Assembly (NCBI GenBank): GCA_004554395.1
Contig: SFMP01000138.1
Span: 1-6,983, forward strand
DNA from: Myxococcales bacterium
GTDB taxonomy: Bacteria; Myxococcota_A; Bradymonadia; UBA4248
Direction: 5' to 3'
Length of the DNA stretch: 6,983 bases
This document shows, piece after piece, positions 6,617 to 6,983 of this stretch. Below the pieces are notes generated by a model. It did not search any database. It saw only the letters and a list, made by a program, of their open reading frames with translations, and had not been told where the DNA came from. The position numbers were made by a program, and so were the translations under genes. Each line of letters starts with the position of its first letter. Within the stretch, counting starts at the first letter, position 1.

Positions 6617-6983
6617 CTAGCGAGCTCGAACGGGCATTGCGCGTCGAGGTCTTTCGGAGTTGCTGCGACCGCTGCTGCTACCGCTCGATCGGCTATCGTC
6701 TTCGTCGCTGCTACCACTTTGCATGTATTGTCCTTTACCATTCGGATAGACGCGGTTTGAGCTACCCGTCGAGGGGCGGACGTATGAGCCGGTCGAACTC
6801 GAACTACCCGTCGAGGGGCGAACGTATGAGCCGGTCGAACTCGAACTACCCGTCGAGGGGCGGACGTATGAACCGGTCGAACTCGAGCTACCCGTCGAGG
6901 GGCGGACGTATGAGCCGGTCGAACTCGAACTACCCGTCGAGGGGCGAACGTATGAGCCGGTCGAACTCGAACTACCCGTCGAG
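6617..6983 (-). CDS. Ser/Gly/Thr-rich tandem-repeat protein, C-terminal part
   Basis: The frame enters from the right edge and ends at TAG (6619-6617), giving 122 full codons; the 5' end is outside the window. The visible part starts with repeats of a 14-residue unit, SSSTGSYVRPSTGS (five complete 42-bp units plus part of a sixth). A tail of about 47 residues follows: a short segment with Tyr, Asn and Gln, an acidic run (DEDD) inside Ser/Gly, then a basic end rich in Arg (ERPRRAMPVRAR). I recognise no family or catalytic motif. The composition suggests a disordered, repeat-bearing tail or stalk, perhaps of a surface or regulatory protein, but this is inference. Reading this frame rather than the others is supported by the absence of stops, by all repeat differences being synonymous in it, and by a terminator just after its stop. 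Confidence 0.75.
   Translation of the reverse strand, partial: STGSSSSTGSYVRPSTGSSSSTGSYVRPSTGSSSSTGSYVRPSTGSSSSTGSYVRPSTGSSSSTGSYVRPSTGSSNRVYPNGKGQYMQSGSSDEDDSRSSGSSSGRSNSERPRRAMPVRAR
6762..6983 (-). repeat. 42-bp coding tandem repeat, five full units plus a partial sixth
   Basis: Units start at 6762, 6804, 6846, 6888 and 6930 with an exact 42-bp period; 6972-6983 begins a sixth and the array continues beyond the window. Units 1 and 4 are identical, as are units 2 and 5, and unit 3 differs, which suggests a three-unit (126-bp) higher-order period. The few variable bases all fall at third codon positions (Val GTC/GTT, Gly GGC/GGT, Ser AGT/AGC). Confidence 0.95.

Noticed and set aside
6762..6983. 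CRISPR-like array
   Set aside because: The 42-bp units are directly adjacent with no spacers and encode an invariant peptide, so this is a coding tandem repeat.

Overview
All protein-coding content I can support lies on the minus strand, so the window reads right to left: the 3' end of a repeat-rich gene (6983 to 6617), a complete secreted amidohydrolase gene (6311 to 4161), and most of a second, longer paralogous amidohydrolase gene (3831 to 1, running off the left edge). No tRNA, rRNA, CRISPR array or transposase is visible.

The style suggests a Gram-negative predatory or social lineage of the former Deltaproteobacteria (Myxococcota or Bradymonadota-like). The clues are lipoproteins with short acidic linkers after the lipobox cysteine, long Cys-rich N-terminal repeats, thrombospondin type 3-like calcium-binding Asp/Gly repeats, Ig-like and OB-fold modules on large surface proteins, and roughly balanced GC with AT-rich intergenic DNA. 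This placement is an inference from protein style; no phylogenetic marker is present.

The two central genes are tandem paralogs. Each starts with a lipoprotein signal peptide, then a Cys-rich region, then a metal-dependent amidohydrolase of the deaminase/chlorohydrolase type with all metal-ligand motifs intact (HxH, HxxE, H, D), then Asp-rich calcium-binding repeats. The upstream copy ends there (716 residues). The downstream copy continues into more calcium-binding repeats, a YhcR-type OB-fold region, two Ig-like domains and the beginning of a further beta-rich domain, with at least 1277 residues. Both are predicted to be lipid-anchored envelope or cell-surface enzymes. The substrate cannot be told from sequence.

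Transcription appears to be gene by gene. A perfect hairpin plus T-run ends the rightmost gene (6553-6582), and a second strong terminator ends the complete amidohydrolase (4033-4072). Each amidohydrolase has its own plausible sigma-70-like promoter and Shine-Dalgarno. The complete amidohydrolase has a structured leader of about 120 nt with a terminator-like hairpin just before its ribosome binding site. The 3' UTR between the paralogs holds three consecutive hairpins, two of which share the same arm sequence and bulged G. The rightmost gene carries a 42-bp tandem repeat coding for a Ser/Gly/Thr-rich 14-residue unit in which every nucleotide difference between units is synonymous.
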